DNA of 42,442 nucleotides from Microcaldota archaeon (GTDB lineage: Archaea > Micrarchaeota > Micrarchaeia > Micrarchaeales > Micrarchaeaceae): the NCBI GenBank assembly GCA_021822165.1, contig JAKARM010000001.1, positions 1-42,442 on the forward strand, given 5' to 3'. A program made the translations under genes and the position numbers. The notes beneath the pieces were generated by a model. The model ran no database searches. It was not told the DNA's origin and saw only the letters and a program-made list of their open reading frames with translations. The stretch's first letter is position 1; every line of letters begins with the position of its first letter. Positions 41,406-42,442 of this stretch are shown piece by piece.

Positions 41406-42002
41406 TTGTTGTTTGGTGATCATATAATCCTACCGAGGCCATACGATATCTGGATTAACATATTGACGTTCGAGCTAGTAAAAGACATAGCGAACAACAC
41501 CTTGACGAAGGTAATGCAGCTCATGGTATCGAGTTATATGATTGTGATACCTGCAATGGTCCTTTACCTTTTCCTGAAGAAGGATGATAACCTATATCCG
41601 CTCATCATTGCCGGGATCTCTCTTTTTGTCATTACAGACATCATAATAAAACCGATTGTCGGGGAGTTAAGGCCGTGCGAAATTTCTTCGCTTTCGTGGA
41701 TAGAACATACGGGTTGCAGCGCGTTGGACAAATATTCTTTTCCGAGCGGGCATGCCACAGTGCTGACCGGACTGCCGATCTTCCTTGAAAAATATAGGGT
41801 ATTACAGATCCTTTATATCGCTTGGATGCTTCTTTCCCTTTTCAGCAAGCTCTATCTTGGTTTGCACTATCTGACGGACATAATCGCGGGGGCGATAATA
41901 AGCATAGTGCTGTCATATGCCATACATGCGTACAAGGCCCAGATAAACTCGTTTGCCAAAGACTTGCTAGGCAGGATATTTAAGAATGGAACCATAGGGT
42001 GA
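41406..42002 (+). CDS. PAP2-superfamily membrane phosphatase
   Basis: 198 residues with about five membrane helices and the three PAP2 motifs: 'KPIVGELRP' (82-90), 'PSGH' (113-116) and '[12 protein letters not shown]' (147-158), where the usual Arg of motif 3 is Lys. It likely removes phosphate from a lipid or polyprenyl pyrophosphate, which could recycle the glycan carrier; that link is inference. The start is unusual: TTG at 41406 or 41409, with TTTTTATTAG (about 41381-41390) predicting a nearly leaderless message. The ATG at 41401 is in another frame. GGTGAT overlapping its stop is the ribosome binding site of the next gene. Confidence 0.85.
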   Translation: MLFGDHIILPRPYDIWINILTFELVKDIANNTLTKVMQLMVSSYMIVIPAMVLYLFLKKDDNLYPLIIAGISLFVITDIIIKPIVGELRPCEISSLSWIEHTGCSALDKYSFPSGHATVLTGLPIFLEKYRVLQILYIAWMLLSLFSKLYLGLHYLTDIIAGAIISIVLSYAIHAYKAQINSFAKDLLGRIFKNGTIG

Positions 42003-42006
42003 TTTG

Positions 42007-42442
42007 ATGAAGATAGAAAAAAACAAAATGATGTATATAGTCGTTGCTGCTGTTGTGGTGCTTGTTGCAATCGCATACGTGTACAGCATCACTTATGGCA
42101 GCAGTAGCCCGACAGCTGCATTGATAAACCAGGCTGTGCCGCAGTCTGAATTGTCATCACTAAAGACCCTTGCGGCCAACAATTCGCTGGCGGATAGCAT
42201 AGGGTTCGGCTCGGCGAGCAATTTCCCGACACCAACAGGCAAGACATATCCCCCGATAGTCGTTGGAGGAAAAGCCACAGTAGTATATGTCGGTGCCGAT
42301 TTCTGCCCCTATTGCGCAGTAACGAGATGGGGCCTGATAGTAGCATTAATGAGATTCGGGAACTTCACATCGCTGCACTATATGGCTTCTAGCGCTACCG
42401 ACGTCTTCCCAGATACTCCGACATTCACTTTCTACAACTCCA
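42007..42442 (+). CDS. DUF929 thioredoxin-like exported protein (3' end cut off by window)
   Basis: Read directly from the sequence; 145 codons are present and the frame is still open at the window end. Residues about 8-28 are a hydrophobic signal/anchor helix after a short basic start. After a Ser/Ala-rich linker comes '[18 protein letters not shown]' with the thioredoxin-like Cys100-x2-Cys103, then 'MRFGNFTSL' and '[16 protein letters not shown]', all characteristic of DUF929, a family known from Sulfolobales, Thermoplasmata and ARMAN archaea. It probably acts as an extracytoplasmic disulfide or redox protein. GGTGAT (41998-42003) precedes the ATG, and it starts 4 nt after the PAP2 stop. 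Confidence 0.9.
   Translation, partial: MKIEKNKMMYIVVAAVVVLVAIAYVYSITYGSSSPTAALINQAVPQSELSSLKTLAANNSLADSIGFGSASNFPTPTGKTYPPIVVGGKATVVYVGADFCPYCAVTRWGLIVALMRFGNFTSLHYMASSATDVFPDTPTFTFYNS

Noticed and set aside
1-42442. CRISPR arrays, insertion sequences, rRNA genes
   Set aside because: I saw no regularly spaced repeats, no transposase and no rRNA sequence in the window.

Overview
This 42.4 kb window is archaeal chromosome. The evidence is archaeal/eukaryotic-type ribosomal proteins (S19e, L39e, L31e), aIF6, prefoldin alpha, a PDCD5-type protein, RNase HII, an XPF-type nuclease, KEOPS Cgi121, archaeal-type ProRS, mevalonate kinase, TATA boxes about 26 nt upstream of starts, GGTGAT-type ribosome binding sites, and tRNA introns with bulge-helix-bulge (BHB) motifs. 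DUF2341 and DUF929 surface proteins, pilin-type 'SAMEYL' signals and tRNA introns outside the anticodon loop point to the Micrarchaeota/ARMAN lineage ('Ca. Micrarchaeum'-like). That lineage call is inference, since no 16S gene is present. No CRISPR array, insertion sequence, integrase or clear pseudogene was seen.

Layout. 1-5.7 kb: a beta-CASP ribonuclease (minus) faces an operon of a tail-anchored double winged-helix protein, both subunits of ADP-forming acyl-CoA synthetase and a class III aminotransferase. 5.8-9.5 kb: a translation/secretion cluster (S19e, PDCD5-like, L39e, L31e, aIF6, prefoldin alpha, FtsY) without the usual LX gene. 9.5-12.6 kb: a type II/IV secretion-type ATPase, a membrane winged-helix protein, a PRC-barrel protein and RNase HII. 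12.6-14.2 kb: intron-bearing tRNA-Arg and a large pilin-signal DUF2341 surface protein. 14.3-21.6 kb: CTP synthase, a flippase, a GT2 glycosyltransferase, a GT-C-like membrane protein and an XPF nuclease. 21.6-25.9 kb: Cgi121, intron-bearing tRNA-Leu, a PAC2 protein, a duplicated small basic protein, DUF192 and a pyrroline-5-carboxylate dehydrogenase. 26-31.4 kb: a suf iron-sulfur operon (sufB, sufD, HTH regulator, sufC, sufS, sufU). 31.5-35.4 kb (minus): EamA transporter, tRNA-Gln, ProRS, proline dehydrogenase, HAD hydrolase. 35.5-42.4 kb: carbamate kinase, mevalonate kinase, MFS and APC transporters, intron-bearing tRNA-Trp, a Nudix hydrolase, a PAP2 phosphatase and a truncated DUF929 thioredoxin-like protein.

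How the genes fit together. Several pieces suggest amino-acid use for energy: proline dehydrogenase plus P5C dehydrogenase (proline to glutamate), an aminotransferase co-transcribed with ADP-forming acyl-CoA synthetase (ATP from acyl-CoA), an APC permease and a carbamate kinase. The glycosylation genes sit beside predicted surface proteins rich in N-glycosylation sequons.

The strongest points for follow-up are the HTH protein with a Cys-rich tail inside the suf operon, the three tRNA introns at three different positions with BHB folds that can be drawn directly from the sequence, the tail-anchored winged-helix protein in the acyl-CoA synthetase operon, and the 78-residue basic protein built from two copies of one motif behind a direct-repeat promoter.
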